Below are positions 10,201 through 22,205 of a stretch of DNA of 64,000 nt, one piece after another (within the stretch, counting starts at the first letter, position 1; each line of letters starts with the position of its first letter). Source of the stretch: Gamarada debralockiae (taxonomy: Eukaryota; Ascomycota; Leotiomycetes; Helotiales; Hyphodiscaceae). Below the pieces are notes generated by a model, which did not search any database, had not been told where the DNA came from, and was given only the letters and a program-made list of their open reading frames with translations. The position numbers were made by a program, and so were the translations under genes. Location: NCBI GenBank assembly GCA_002803225.1, contig NXFV01001360.1, positions 1 to 64,000 of the forward strand. The letters run 5' to 3'.

Positions 10201-12416
10201 ATGTCGTCATTGGTAGACTTTCCAGTCTCGCTACCAACAGAAAAGATCCCTCCTGAAACAGATGCACTAGCCGAGGCTACAGCCTTCGCTCCAAATTTTG
10301 CCTCTCTTGGTTCAGAACACTTCGATAAGGATGGAATCTGGCGAGATTGCTATGCTCTCACTGGAACCTTACGAACGTTTTATTCCGCTTCTTCAATTGC
10401 GGCCGCTTGGAATGAGACGTCCAAAGTCGTTCAACCAAGCTCCTTCTCCGTGAATCTAAAGTCTTGTCGAGTCATCAACACTGGACATGCATCATGGCTC
10501 CAAGCAATCTTCCCATTCGAGACATCTGGGAGCCCGCAGGCCAATTGCTCGGCAATTGTGGCTCTGGTTCCTGATTTGAAGGGAGGGTGGCGAATCTGGT
10601 CACTTCGCACGATCATAGAGCAGCTCAAAGGCCAGTCGAACGTCGATGTCCTTGAACCTGTCAACTCGATCGCTGGAGTTGTCAACGGGATTATGGATGG
10701 CGTCACCAATGGTGTATCCAAGTTGGTGAACGATCTTGCGAAACCTACGCACTTTGAGTGCGTCGTGGTTGGTGGAGGTCAAGCTGGTCTGAGCATGGGT
10801 GGCCGACTGAAGGCTCTTGGGGTCAGTTATGTCGTACTTGATAAGCACAATGAAGTTGGTGATAGTTGGAAGACGAGATATGCTTCTGCACGAATACATA
10901 CCACACGAGAATATGCTCATTTACCTTTTGATCGAACCTTCCCGGCACATTACCAAGAATGGCTGACAAAAGACGACCTGGCTCAGGGGTACCGAGACTG
11001 GGTCTCAAAATTTGGCATAGTGAGAGTCCCGATATTCTCTGAATCAGACTGCTGACTTCCAAGTAGACTGTTTGGCAGAAGTCAAAGCTCACCTCAGGTG
11101 AATGGGACTTGTCTCGGAAACTTTGGATTCTCACTGTCCTACAAGATGGGCAGGAACTCTCGATATCCTGCTCGCACGTTGTGCTTGCAGGTGGCGGAGG
11201 GGGTCAGATTCCAAAGATGCCAGAATATCCAGGTCGAGGTGCCTTCGAGGGAAACATTTTACATTCCGGCACCTACGTCGATGCGAACGAGTGGAAGGGA
11301 AAACATGGGGTGGTAATTGGAACTGCCAACACGGGCCATGATATCGCGGAAGACATGGTAGCAGCAGAACTTTCCGAAGTGACTATGGTCCAAAGATCAA
11401 AGACCTGTACGCTTCTCATCCCAAACAGCTACGTTCAAGTCCTAAAAGAATCTAGACATCGTCCCGGTCGAGTATTACAAGAAATTCGCGGATAGTGAGT
11501 TCGACTCCGAAATTTGTGTGAAATTGTAATTCACTCGACACAGTTACCTACAATGCTTCTTTTCCCACGGAATTGGCCGACAAACTGGGTCTCACACAGC
11601 CATATGTGGTTCAGGATTTGAGTAAGGACAATCGGCTCTTAGATCTCCCCTCTCCCGCTCTCAATCTTGTTTTGTCTTATGTATTCCATTTACTCCCCTT
11701 TTCCCATACAGCGACAATCACTCCATCTGCTCTTGAAACAACCTTGATTAGGAAATTAATGACTCCCCGGTGATTCAGTGAGCCAAGCAGGTATGCATGC
11801 CATGGCTCGCCAAGAGCCTGAACGATTTGATGCGCTTGAGAAAGCAGGATTCAAGACGGAAAGATATGGGAGCCTCATACATCATCTGTATAATCGTATG
11901 GGAGGGCATTATATGGACGTTGGTGCTTCTGCCAAGATCGCAAAAGGCCTGGTAAGCTCTCACGGCGTCTGCTTATTGATGCATTTGGTGTACTGACCAG
12001 CGAGTTGCAGATTAAAGTGAAATCGGATTCTCTTCCTGTCCGATACACTCCCGATGGTCTCGAATTCGGCGACGGCTCGAAGCTGAAAGCCGATGTAATT
12101 GTTTTCGCGACAGGCTTCATAGGCAACATGAAGTATATGGTAGAAGAGATTTTTGGACCAGAAATCGCCGAACAGATGGGTGATTTCTTTACTTTGGATA
12201 GAGAAGGAGAAATAAAGGGTGCTTTCAAGCCCTGCGGACGTAAATTACCCCTCATCTTGGTACGACTTCGGCTAACGTTTTTATCGTGCAGATCCTGCAC
12301 TTTGGTATCACGGTGGAACTCAAGGCCAAGCGAGATACTACTCTCGCTTTGTCGCTCTGCAGATTAAAGCTGCGCTTCTTGGGACACCATTGCCAGTTTA
12401 TCGGTTGACTCCTTGA
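10201..12416 (+). CDS. Flavin-containing monooxygenase-like protein, one frameshift
   Basis: Six exons fit: 10201-11019, 11067-11494, 11544-11621, 11779-11951, 12011-12239 and 12292-12416, giving about 616 residues. Residues 1-180 form an NTF2/SnoaL-like N-terminal part. The FAD-binding GGGQAG is at 191-196, followed by a second dinucleotide motif in HGVVIGTANTGHD, the FATGFIGN segment typical of class B flavoprotein monooxygenases, and a C-terminus with HPALWYHGG. Members of this fungal group oxidise small molecules with NADPH and O2; the substrate is unknown here. Exons total 1852 nt, one base over: an A in the A4 run at 11444-11447 shifts the frame between SYVQVLK and NLDIVPVEYY. All other junctions are clean, so this is a very recent inactivation or a base-calling error. 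The 157 bp intron (11622-11778) is unusually long for this window. Confidence 0.8.
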
Positions 12417-13579
12417 AGTGTGACGTTTTCGCCAAAGATACGAAAAGTTGGAAAAGTCAGCAATAACAACTCATGAAATGCGAATTGAATTTAGATCGAG
12501 CCCTGAAGGCTACCAGGAATGTCCCTCATATACCTGCAGTCTCGTCACACCAAGCCAAGGGCGCCTCGGGACATGTGGCAGACACGTGACTAATCAAGAT
12601 CAGGTTCCTTGATTGGCACTCAATTTGATTTCGCTGAAATTGATTTGGACCAGGTTTCGCCCAACTGCTCGCTCCATATCAATTATCTTCATGAATTGAA
12701 TACCCGTTCAGGGGCTATCTGCATTCGAGGTGCCGCTGAACCAAACTTAGGACGCGAACCACTAGATCCAGCACGGGCCAAGGACGCGTATTCAACCCCC
12801 AGTTTCTGAAAAACTTCGGATGTCTTCACCCACACAATTTCCTGAATTCCAGTTTTCAATTATGGCAAACGTTGCGGGTCTCAAGAATGTGTTGAAAGTA
12901 GGTGCTGACGTTGGCAGTCGGGGCGAACTATTTCCCGACCTCAATGCCCGTTCGGGTTACTGCCCCACGACGCCCCTGACTATACACGTGCCACTATTCG
13001 TCTAAAAATTGAGCCACGCTCGAGGAGCACCGTGAAGGAAAATATCACTGGAACAAGGCCACGAAGTCGTCCCGCCTTGGTTTCTGGTACGGATTTGATT
13101 CTGCTGGCTGGGGGTATGGGCATCTCGTCTGCACCTTATCTTAGCTCATTTCGTTATCTGCTTTCCTTGATAGATCCATTGGTGTGGGCAAACCCTGGCA
13201 GTTTGATCTCCCTTTGCCGCTTCCATTTCCATCGAGTACGTCACCCAGAGACGACGCCCTGTCTGTTTCTTCAGAAGCAGTATATGATGATCTACATCTA
13301 TAGAATACTTAGCGGTCTTAGCAATCATATCCCTCGTGGCGGATGGGTCTCTGTTTATCAGATTGAAGGTCTGAGCCGCATCATGAAACGAAGCTTTGAG
13401 GACGTTTCTCTTTCTCGTCTCTTTATATAGTTTCCCTACGCAAATTTGTGTGGGGATTGGTACGCACGCTCATTTCAACGAGGATTGATATACCATCACA
13501 TTCGTTACATCCAAAGCACATCATTGTACTTGTACATTGCGCTTTTGATCACTTGCTCATCTTATCACACTCATCCACA
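12417..13579. other. Intergenic, 1.2 kb
   Basis: Short open frames only. It serves as the divergent space between the monooxygenase 3' end and the promoter of the sulfotransferase-like gene. No repeat or RNA recognised. Confidence 0.4.
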
Positions 13580-14509
13580 ATGGCGTTCTCAAGTCAATAC
13601 ACCAGAAAGCCTATCACAGACATCTTCACAAATGATACCGACATCAACAGACGGCATTGCCGCCGTGTTGTCCCCATGAAAGTTCTTATCTTGGGTCTTG
13701 GTAGAACAGGCACAGCTTGTAAGCTCTCCACTCTTCATTCCCTTCACACTCAAGTGCCTTCCAATTGCTCAAGCTAACAATCACTAGCAATGCGTGAAGC
13801 AATGAAAGAACTCGGCTACGTCGACACCTACCACATGATGTCCGCCTCAATCGAGAACCCTCCAGACGCCCTGATGTGGCGCGACGCCTTCGCAGCAAAA
13901 TATGACAACGGACCAGCATTCACACGCGCAGACTGGGATCAACTGCTCGGCCACTGCCAAGCGGTATGCGACTGGCCGGCCGTCGCCTTTGCAAAAGAGC
14001 TCATCGAAGCATATCCTGAAGCCAAAGTCATTTTGACAAACCGCGACGTACATTCCTGGCACGCCTCGACACTGAAAACCGTGTATTGGCGTGTCACAGA
14101 TTGGGAAATACAATGGCTGCAATACGTCAGCTGGGGCGCGGGGTGCTATTACCCCATGTTGAAGAAATTCTTTGACTGTTTCTTTGAAGGCGACTTTGTT
14201 GGGAAGGGCAAAGAAATTTATCTCAGACATTACGATGAGGTCAGGAGGATGGTGCCGAAGGAAAATCTGCTGGAATTCCAAGTGAAGGATGGGTGGGAGC
14301 CTCTGTGCGAGTTTCTAGGTGATCGTGTGCCATACGGAAGGAAATTCCCACATGTCAACGATAACGCCGACTTCGTCTCACGATCCAAATGGAGGAACAA
14401 GATGCAGATGGCGAACGTGGCGTTGAATTTTTTGTTGATTGTATTGGTAATGGTGGTGTTTTGGGTAGTCCTTCTGATCACGATGCGCATTTTGGCATTG
14501 GGCTGGTAG
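13580..14509 (+). CDS. P-loop NTPase / sulfotransferase-family protein with C-terminal membrane anchor
   Basis: Two exons, 13580-13718 and 13788-14509, join in frame (861 nt, 286 residues) across a 69 bp intron with GTAAGC donor and CTAAC branch site before CACTAG. The family is the fungal P-loop group related to sulfotransferases (Sulfotransfer_4 type). It shows the phosphate-binding loop ILGLGRTGTAS (37-47), DVHSWHAS after KVILTNR, and a C-terminal half with WEPLCEFLGDRVPY. The last 35 residues are a hydrophobic helix (LLIVLVMVVFWVVLLI), so the protein is probably tail-anchored in a membrane. Family members are annotated as NAD-dependent epimerase or sulfotransferase-like without a proven substrate, so the reaction is unknown. 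The gene is intact. Confidence 0.85.
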
Positions 14510-14841
14510 AGCTGGTGGTTGCGAGGGTGGTCTCGTTCGTCTGGGTTATATTTCACTGAGGTTGAAGTAATATACCCAAAAGCATGTTCCTCTCGTTTGT
14601 ATCTTATTTGGGTTGGCATTTGGGAAGGGTTTTCATCAGGACTTGTACATATACATCGTCCAAGGAAGCATATCACACTTAAACTACGTCCCTTTTCTTG
14701 CTCATAATCAACATGATATCCGATGACTCTCCAGCATGCTAAAAACGAGCAATATCGCTGAGGTTGCGAAGCTGCCGAACCCTGTCCCATCGTCTCCTTA
14801 GCCGGCGTGCGGAATAAAACCTCCGGTCCTAGTGATAATGA

Positions 14842-15675
14842 TCAAAGATCCTCGTCATCTTCATCTGGCAGCGGTAGTTTGGCATATGCCTCAAATTTTA
14901 TCTGATACGTTTTGAGCTGCTCATCACGGTTTAGTACCAGCATGGGCTGATCTGGGATAGGCTCCAATATGTCTGCAATTTCCTCCCCAGTTTGATACCA
15001 ATCTATAAGTTTCGCAAACCTGTCGCCACGAATGTTGCTCTTACGAATTTCGTCACCCTCTTGCCTGGTCCAGGAACTGAGGCGTGCTTGTGGGGACTTC
15101 GTATCCTGGGTGTCGTTATGTTTCCATTCGCCATCAATCGGCAATGTCTCTTCCGTCTACTTCAAGGATGCTTCCACGCCCATGGCAAATACCGGTCGTC
15201 CTCCCATATGTGGTCCGAGATCCTCATCATCCTCATCGGGCAATGGCATTTTGGATGCTTCAATCATTACTCAATTAAAATTTAGCCTCTCTTCCCCTGT
15301 CTTTAACCAGTGAGCAGGGTAGACCGGCGCCTTCCAAGTTCGTTGGGGTATGGATTCCAAAATCTTTGCAACTTGTTCCCCGCTGTAAAAACGTTCGGCA
15401 AGTTCTTTCGTCTCCTCGGCGTTGAGCTGGTGATTACATAGGTCGGCCATCTCTTGTCTTGTGACTTCACAAGTGCTATTTGGTATTCGTCTGCGATTGG
15501 CATCTTTTGGTTGTGGACTTTTATCCAGGGTAGTGAGTTGGTGCTGCTCCTCATAATTTTCTTCAAGTAGGATACTTTTGGTGATAGATGTCGTATCGAA
15601 GATTTGAGCCGTTCTGCCTTTATCGCTGTTGGCTGCTTTGTGGGATCGCAGAGGGTAAGTGGTACCTCCTCCCAT
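14842..15675 (-). pseudogene. Tandem pair of related helix-turn-helix-like units, interrupted
   Basis: Two minus-strand open frames, 15675-15271 (134 aa) and 15144-14842 (100 aa), are related to each other. Both carry TRQE, then about 20 residues later a hydrophobic turn (YSGEQVAKILESIP versus YQTGEEIADILEPIP). The acidic tail KLPLPDEDDEDL at the end of the second unit recurs as KMPLPDEDDEDL just before it, in the sequence linking the two units. The layout looks like an internal or tandem duplication. The IA.IL turn resembles a SANT/Myb-type or other HTH, but no family is assured. Stops between the units (after GEERLNFN and after VEASLK) prevent one continuous protein unless introns remove them. 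Best read as a decayed duplicated gene. Confidence 0.4.
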
Positions 15676-15971
15676 GAGGGATTCTGCTTTTGATAAATTA
15701 TTGGAGGTGCTGGTTTCTCGAGGAATAGATGATTTCCCCCTTCAACATATTAGTAATACCCTCCAAAGAGCGAGAGAAGGAGCGAGCTCATATTAAGGTA
15801 GGTGTGAGACTGCTGCCTACATCTCGTGGCGGCACAGACTGCTGACCATTGGCTATGGAATGCACCAGCTAAGCAAGACTGAACCCCCTTTTCACGGTTG
15901 TCTTCAACATTAGTCGCATACTTTCATTACAACCTTTTTCTGTATTTACTATACAATAGTGTGACCTCAAT

Positions 15972-17093
15972 TCATTCATGGATAATCAACCCCACTTTTC
16001 TTCCAATCGTCTCACTTTCAAGCTGTCTTAGCCTCTTCTCCCACCAAAACCGCTCCTTCGCAATCTCCGCATTATCCACACCCGCTGCACCGTGCCCCAT
16101 ACCTGTACCCTCACTAACTGGGACCCTGAGTTCATCTTCACTATGCTCCCTCACCTTCGTGAACGCTACAAAGAACGTCGTGCACACACTACCTAGCAGA
16201 ATGATCCCGGTACTCAGATACATGCCTCTATACGAAATCTTTAAGTCATCAAGTCTCCATACAACAGCTGCTGCCGCCGACTGAATAGATTTGTACCGGC
16301 CAGAGTAATGTGACAAAGTGACGGAGTTGTTGGATAAAGAGCCCATAAGCTAACATGCGTGCGCTTGGAAACAGCCATCGTAGAAAGTGTAGAAGATGTA
16401 GATAACCAGGTAGGAGAAGTATCGTGCTGATTCAGTCCTGATTTTGGCGCTTAGTAAGGTTCTGGAGAATGGGTATAAAGGGAAAGGTACTTACACATCG
16501 ATCAAGGGATCTGGACTTTCGCCTCTTGCGGCGACTTCCAACCACCTCCCTCCCAACTCCAATTGTAGTGACAAAGAGGTAGGTGATGCCGAATTTGGCT
16601 CATGAGGCACGACCCATGTGCTTAGATTTCAAAGGGAGGTCGGGGAAGGTGCACATTGTCTAGCCGCCCACTACGTTAAAGAAGTTGGACCAGCAACCGT
16701 TGAAGGCGCGAGTTCGGAGGGCGAAGGAAACCGTTGCGCTCTGGGAAATGAAACTTGTGAGCAAGTACTTCTTTTGAAGTGGGGAGCTATTAATGTTGTA
16801 CTTACGGTATGTATAGAACCAATTGGAAGTAGCAAAGAAAGGGAACAAGGTAACGATCCACTAGTTCGCAGCACCTCGTACATCCTCTTCAATTCAAATT
16901 TACAAATCTTAGAGGGATACCTCACACGATATTGGAGGGGGAAAGAACACGGCTCGTGATACCTGACAAATACGCTGCCGCGCAAGCGAGTTGGGATAGG
17001 CTCCAAGTGGCGCCCAAGGAGAAAGCTAGAGAGATCGCAGAGGCTGGACCTAATGTATAATTTGTTTGATGATTTGAAGTGATTTTGAGACAT
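15972..17093 (-). pseudogene. UNC93-like / MFS transporter pseudogene
   Basis: Minus-strand segments match the UNC93-like branch of fungal major facilitator proteins. In order they are FELKRMYEVLRT, WIVTLFPFFATSNWFYTY (about 16830), SFALRTRAFNG (16710), AKFGITYLFVTTIGV (16590), RYFSYLVIYIFYTFYDG (16400) and the C-terminal LSHYSGRYKSIQSAAAAVVWRL, MYLSTGIILLGSV ending at 15972. The N-terminal transmembrane half is missing or unrecognisable. Breaks include TAG at 16350-16352 where Trp is expected (HAC-LMGS), a frame change between YEVLRT and WIVTLF, and another after TTIGV. The TGG to TAG change equals CpA to TpA on the opposite strand. The substrate of this family is not established. Confidence 0.7.
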
Positions 17094-17214
17094 GGCTGAT
17101 AGTAATATTATGTGCCCCTAGTTGATTTTGCTTCGATTGGTTCGAATGGGAGAATTCTCAAAAGATGAAGCGGACTTAATCTGATCCCGAGGCCGTCGTG
17201 TTGTTCGAGGAGTC

Positions 17215-17448
17215 GTGACTCGCGAGAAAACACTGGTATGGAAAGCTGCGATGGCCGATTATACGAAACGCTATCTAGGTGTAGCAGGCAACCCTCTCCG
17301 CAGAGGCTCCTCAGATTTGGAAAGTGTATTGGAGGGGTGGAGGATTATGGGCTTTGAGAGGTTTAGTGTTGATAAGGTAGTGACTACGCCTGAGGAGGCG
17401 AGGATTAGGGTGTTGGAAAATAAGTCTTTGGGGTTCGCGCTCTCCTAA
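17215..17448 (+). other. Small open frame, unidentified
   Basis: A 77-residue frame with protein-like composition (YLGVAGNPLRRGSSDLES, TTPEEARIRVLENKSLGF) lies between two minus-strand genes. There is no signal peptide, no recognised domain and no clear splice partner. It could be the last exon of a lost gene. Low confidence that it is expressed. Confidence 0.2.
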
Positions 17449-17590
17449 GAAAGGCTGAGTCAAAACAAATGCGTTGGCACACTTTTGCGAGAGAACAATC
17501 ACATTTTTGGGGTGAAAGAAAGCTGGGAAAATGCAGTATTGCAATTTCTTGATGGATATTCTGTAAAAGAAACAATATGATGCAGTTAAA

Positions 17591-19433
17591 CTACCAATAG
17601 TAATTTTTTAACAAATGAAACCCAGACCTCCGTCTTGATATCCTTGATCTCCCTGCCCAAAACTCCCGTAAACAGACAATAACGCCAGTGAACCCAATAC
17701 ATCCCATTAAGAACTTGAGTGGGAAGGATTCTTGTTCTTCCATATGCAGTGGTGGCGAGCTCCAAATCTAGAAATTTCAAGTCAGCAAAGTCAAAAACAG
17801 ACGAGTCAAACAGGGGACGGCGAACCTTCTCTTGCCTCCAATTCCAAGGATCACTTTCCCCAAGCACCTTTCCATTTCTATCCAAACCTCGGACCCTAAC
17901 ATAGTGAGGAGCCCCAGGTTGAATAAGTAGTTGGGTCTCAAACCCATCCCTCTCCTCCTCATCCACAACCTTCCACCGTCCCCCCTCAACCTCATCCGTG
18001 CCCTCCAGTACCCATCTCCTAACCTCCGTATCCCCATTCCAACTTACATACAAACTCGTCAGATTACTCTCTGGGTCCGAGGATGGCTCAATCTGAATAT
18101 CAGGTTTCGTGTCCGGTCGTCCCACCCAATCAAACTTATACGTTCTGTAAGATTGGATATCGCCTGAGCCAAACCAAGCTTGCGGTCCGAAATGCACATC
18201 GCACAACACGGTTCCGTTCGATGAGTATTCCGTCATGGCTCCCGTATTGCCGTATCCCATGAGTACGTTGCCGTTTGGCAACACTTGTAATGAGCCTTGC
18301 GAGATGCTGGAGATGTGATTGGGGTTCACATATTCGTTGACGAGCTCAACAGTCATAGCTTCTTGGTCGACCTTGATCCTGATCCCCCTCGTATATGGCT
18401 CCACCCAATTTCCGTCCTCGGCGCCATTGTCGAACAGCGTGATAGTCGTGTAATCATCCTGCCATCTCGCATCATGCTGGTACATGAACCCCGTCGCTTT
18501 CCCCTCACTCAAATCCTTAAACATATTCCTCTTTCCACCCAACACCCAAATAATCTCCCCCGTCTTCCCAGAAATATACGTCACGGCATGTAAATATCTG
18601 CTGCTGACAATATAATTCCCCTTTGGATCTTTATCGATGGAATTGATGTGGTACCAATCAAATGGATCCGTATTCGGCACATCGCGGAGCGTTTCGGTTA
18701 GTTCGTGATGCTCGGAAGCTCTCCATTGGAAAGTTAAGTTTCCGGTGGCCAAATCGATCTCTTGGATCAAGCAGTCCCAGATCTTCCCATTGGCTTCATG
18801 GCCGAAGGGAGTGAGGTCCGCATCGATGATCTCGTAGACGGTGATCATGGCGGTGCTTTCAGGCGTGATGCGGAATTCGTGGAGGTCGCCGTCCAGGCCG
18901 TTAGCGGCGGTGAATTTGTGGACTTCTTTATATGAGGAATCGAGCTATTATCTATCATCAGCACACTTTCTCCTCACATGCTTCCCCAGTGTTTGGGTCA
19001 AGCGCCAAGATTTGATGTGGCAAGTACGAACCATATAATAGTATCCTGCGCCATGACCTCCTACCGCATCATTTCCCGCCCAAAAGGTCAGATACTTTTG
19101 GCCTCTGTAGTCTTGCGCCATCATGTTGTAGACTTGTTGATAGCCGCCTTTCCACCAGATGAAATCCCCTTTCGAATCTAGGATCATCGCTCCGGGCTCA
19201 GCGACTCTCATCCCTCTCGGCGTCCAAAGCGTGTATTGTCCATTGTCACATTCTCGATCCCATTGTAAAACATTCGGCCGTGGCGCCATGAGGTCTGTCG
19301 ACTTATACGGCTTGACTGGATATGGTCCATACTGGCCTTGATCGAATCCCGAATCATTGAAGAACGGGTCTGCATCCGCTATCGTTCTAGATACGGCTGT
19401 GGCGAAGAGGAAAAGAATACGACGAAGTGCCAT
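17591..19433 (-). CDS. Arylsulfotransferase (ASST) family protein, secreted or membrane-anchored
   Basis: Exons 19433-19032, 18944-17826 and 17767-17591 (complement) sum to 1698 nt, 565 residues, with introns of 87 and 58 bp. It begins with a signal peptide (RRILFLFATAVSRTIA). The body is the beta-propeller of the fungal arylsulfotransferase family (Arylsulfotran_2 type): LMAPRPNVLQWDRECDNG, GDFIWWKG, HGAGYYYM followed by LDSSY, LHEFRIT, DWYHINSIDKDPKGNYIVSSR, YQHDARW, GNVLMGYG. Bacterial relatives transfer sulfate between phenols; the fungal substrate is unknown. Splicing the 58 bp intron at 17768-17825 yields a C-terminal hydrophobic helix (FLMGCIGFTGVIVCL) followed by a basic tail, as in relatives with a membrane anchor. 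The unspliced frame also stays open to 17586, so an alternative C-terminus is possible. Intact. Confidence 0.85.
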
Positions 19434-20320
19434 GGGGCAGGACTCAACAGGTAAGGGTAAATATTAAAGAGGCTTGAGAGCTCGTGTTGACAATGTAGGA
19501 TTGAAGAAAGAAATGTCACAATTGAGCAGAGATTGGATGGAAAACTTGGCTTGAGGTCATATCGCCCTCCACTGGCAATGGCTATTCAAAAGGGCATGCT
19601 AATCGCGATCTCACTGTCTCGGCATTCGCTTCCAGATACCAACCGCACGACGACGCTTCCCCTCCACAGAGATTACAGATTGCTCACTATGGTCCCGTGC
19701 GTCATATCGACGATTGCGTGTCGTGGCTGCACAGACAAGAACAGTGGTCAGGGGGCATCGGGGTATATTGTCAAGGGGTCGATAGCTTCTCCACACTTGA
19801 GTGGCTAACAATATCTGTGAAGCTGCGTACCTTTGAAAAAGTGAAATGCGGGAACATCTTTCCGGGTGCCAGCGCGGTTGATTTGGTGAGAGATTCGAAG
19901 TTTCGTACCCTGGTGGGGCTCTGCCGCGTGTTCGCCAAACTATGGAAATTGAACCCCACGACGCCACATGGCCCGGACTGGCTGCACTTATTGTTTGATC
20001 GTCGCAACTCCCTTCGTCGCCTGCGATTTCTGAGGCGTTTTCTCTCGGTCCCGAGGTCGCATGCTGGGGACGTCGGTACCCACGTCATTGGCGAGGCTGG
20101 TTATCAGCAAGATCAGCGTCCCACACGCTGTGGCACACCACCCGAACGAACTCCGAACTCAGAACTCAGGAATGGCATGTCCCCACTTCTTTCTTATCTG
20201 ATTGATTGCCCTACTCTATTTTTCCGAATCCAAGATTTCCATTTTCAATTCATTTCGTCTTTCAGTTTTGTTAGGTTTTTCAGTTTGGTTATTTGATACC
20301 CTATTTCCTTTTTCGTCCAG
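19434..20320. other. Intergenic between divergent genes
   Basis: About 0.9 kb shared upstream region of the arylsulfotransferase (minus) and the MFS transporter (plus). Open frames here have no recognisable content. The last 150 bp is T-rich and pyrimidine-rich (ttttccgaat, tcagttttgttagg), as is common just upstream of fungal start codons. Confidence 0.4.
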
Positions 20321-22205
20321 ATGTCCAGCACTCAAGTGTCGCATGCGTGCATTTCTTCTGTGGCTCGAAACCACAGCATACCTTCACGGCAGTCCCTACC
20401 CCACCCCAACTCCTTCACCACTCTTCAAGACTTCGACACCAACGGCCTCGATGAAGAAAATACACCCATCAGCCATTCCTTTCCCAAACCAAAACCACAG
20501 CCGGTAACATGGCTTTCCCTTCCTCGGAAATCTCAACTTTTCATCCTCTTCCTCTGCCGGCTTTTTGATTTCCTCCAAGTCGCTTCTCTCCAAGCCTACT
20601 TATTCTACCAACTCAAATCTTTTGATCCCTCATTATCCGATGCATCTATTTCGAGTCAAGCGGGTATAATGCAAGGATGTTTTACTGGCGCCCAAGTTGC
20701 GACTGCGATGTTATGGGGGAAGGCCGCGGATTCGAGTTCTGGCGGGAGGAAAATGGTGTTGTTGGTAGGGTTGGTAGGGACGGCGATTAGTTGCTTGGGA
20801 TACGGATTTGCGACCACCTTCGTGCAAGCTGCAATTTGGAGGGCGTTCGGGGGCGGCATTAATGGTACTGTGGGGATCATGTGAGTCTCCTGTCCAGATA
20901 CCGAGGGTTGGGATGGTGCTGATTAGGGGAACGTAGACGAACGATGATTGCGGAGATAACGAAGGAGAAGAAGTATCAGTCGAGAGCTTTCTTGATTTTG
21001 CCGATGAGTTTCAATGTTGCTGGAATATTGGGACCAGGTAAGGAAATCGAGCTCCGATTTTGGGATAGCTCTGATCGTTTGCAGTGATGGGAGGTCTGCT
21101 CGCAGATCCAGCAACGACACTTCCCGGATTATTTGGACCCAATGAAGCATTCGGGATGCAATGGCTGCATAAGTACCCTTACGCGCTTCCCGGGGTGCTG
21201 AACGCCGTTTTCCTGTTCGTCACGGCAGCCTTCGTATTCTTCGGCCTCGAAGAGACGCTCAAGACTCGCAAAGGAAAATTCGACCTGGGCCTGTACCTCC
21301 GAGACAAAGCCTGGGCCATATTTGCCTCCCACTCACCAACAACAAAATACTCCATTCTCTCCTCCGACCCCATGGAACTTGAAACACAAAGCCCACCACC
21401 GGAACAAGTCCTCTTCAAAGAAAAAGCCCGTCCCACGCAAAAACTTCCCTTCTTAAAAATCTTCACCAAAAACGTGATCTTCACGCTCATCACGACGGCA
21501 TTCTTCGATTTCCATCTCGGAGCATTCACGAATCTCTGGTCATTGTTCCTATCCACTCCACGTTCCTCCCCCGACTCCCCAGTTTCGCTGCCATTTGTAT
21601 TTACAGGTGGTCTGGGGATGCCGGCTGCGACTGTTGGGCTGGCGACGTCGATTCTTGGAATGCTTGGCATGGCACTGCAGCTCTTCCTTTACCCAACAGT
21701 ACATGCTCGTCTAGGGACACTATATTCATTCCGGTATTTCCTCGTCCTCTTCCCAATCGCCTATTTCTTCGCTCCATACTTAACCGTCCTGCCTTCCTCG
21801 ACGGCCTCCCCCGACCCTTCGGCAGGGACCTTTATATGGTTAGGCATAATCATCATCCTCCTACTCCAAGTCACCGCACGAACTTTCGCTTTGCCCGCTA
21901 CTATTATTTTACTGAATAATTGCTCTCCGCATCCGAGCGTGCTAGGCACGGTACATGGAATGGGACAGAGTGTGTCAGCGGCATTCAGGACGATTGGACC
22001 GGTTGTGGCGGGGTGGTGGTATGGAGGCGGACTTGAGAGGGGCGTTGTTGGTGCGGCGTGGTGGGGGACGGCGGGTGTGGCGGGCGCTGGATGTGCGACT
22101 GCTATGTGGGTTTATGAGGGAAGTGGACATGAGATTTTCTTGGAGGGTGAAGAGGAGGGGGAGAGGGTTGAAATGGAGGGGCTGTTAGACAGGGGTAGAA
22201 GGTGA
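20321..22205 (+). CDS. MFS transporter (ZIF1-like / drug:H+ antiporter type)
   Basis: Exons 20321-20880, 20937-21037 and 21085-22205 give 1782 nt and 593 residues, all in frame across 56 and 47 bp introns. After a 70-residue Ser/Pro-rich cytosolic start comes a 12-helix major facilitator fold. The loop motif after helix 2 is LWGKAADSSSGGRKMVLLVG, the standard G-x-x-x-D-x-x-G-R-[KR] region. Helix 5 region carries PVMGGLLADP, similar to motif C-type sequences, and a long central loop separates the halves (TRKGKFDLGLY to KLPFLKIFTKN). The sequence is like fungal MFS proteins close to plant ZINC INDUCED FACILITATOR and yeast YCR023C. The cargo is not predictable. The C-terminus is acidic (EGEEEGERVEMEG). 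Intact. Confidence 0.85.

Noticed and set aside
11641..11778. Apparent break in the monooxygenase after QPYVVQDL
   Set aside because: A single 157 bp intron (11622-11778) restores the frame into SQAGMHAMA. No mutation is needed here.
14230..14790. 186-codon minus-strand frame
   Set aside because: It lies antisense to the well-supported sulfotransferase-like exon and has no domain.
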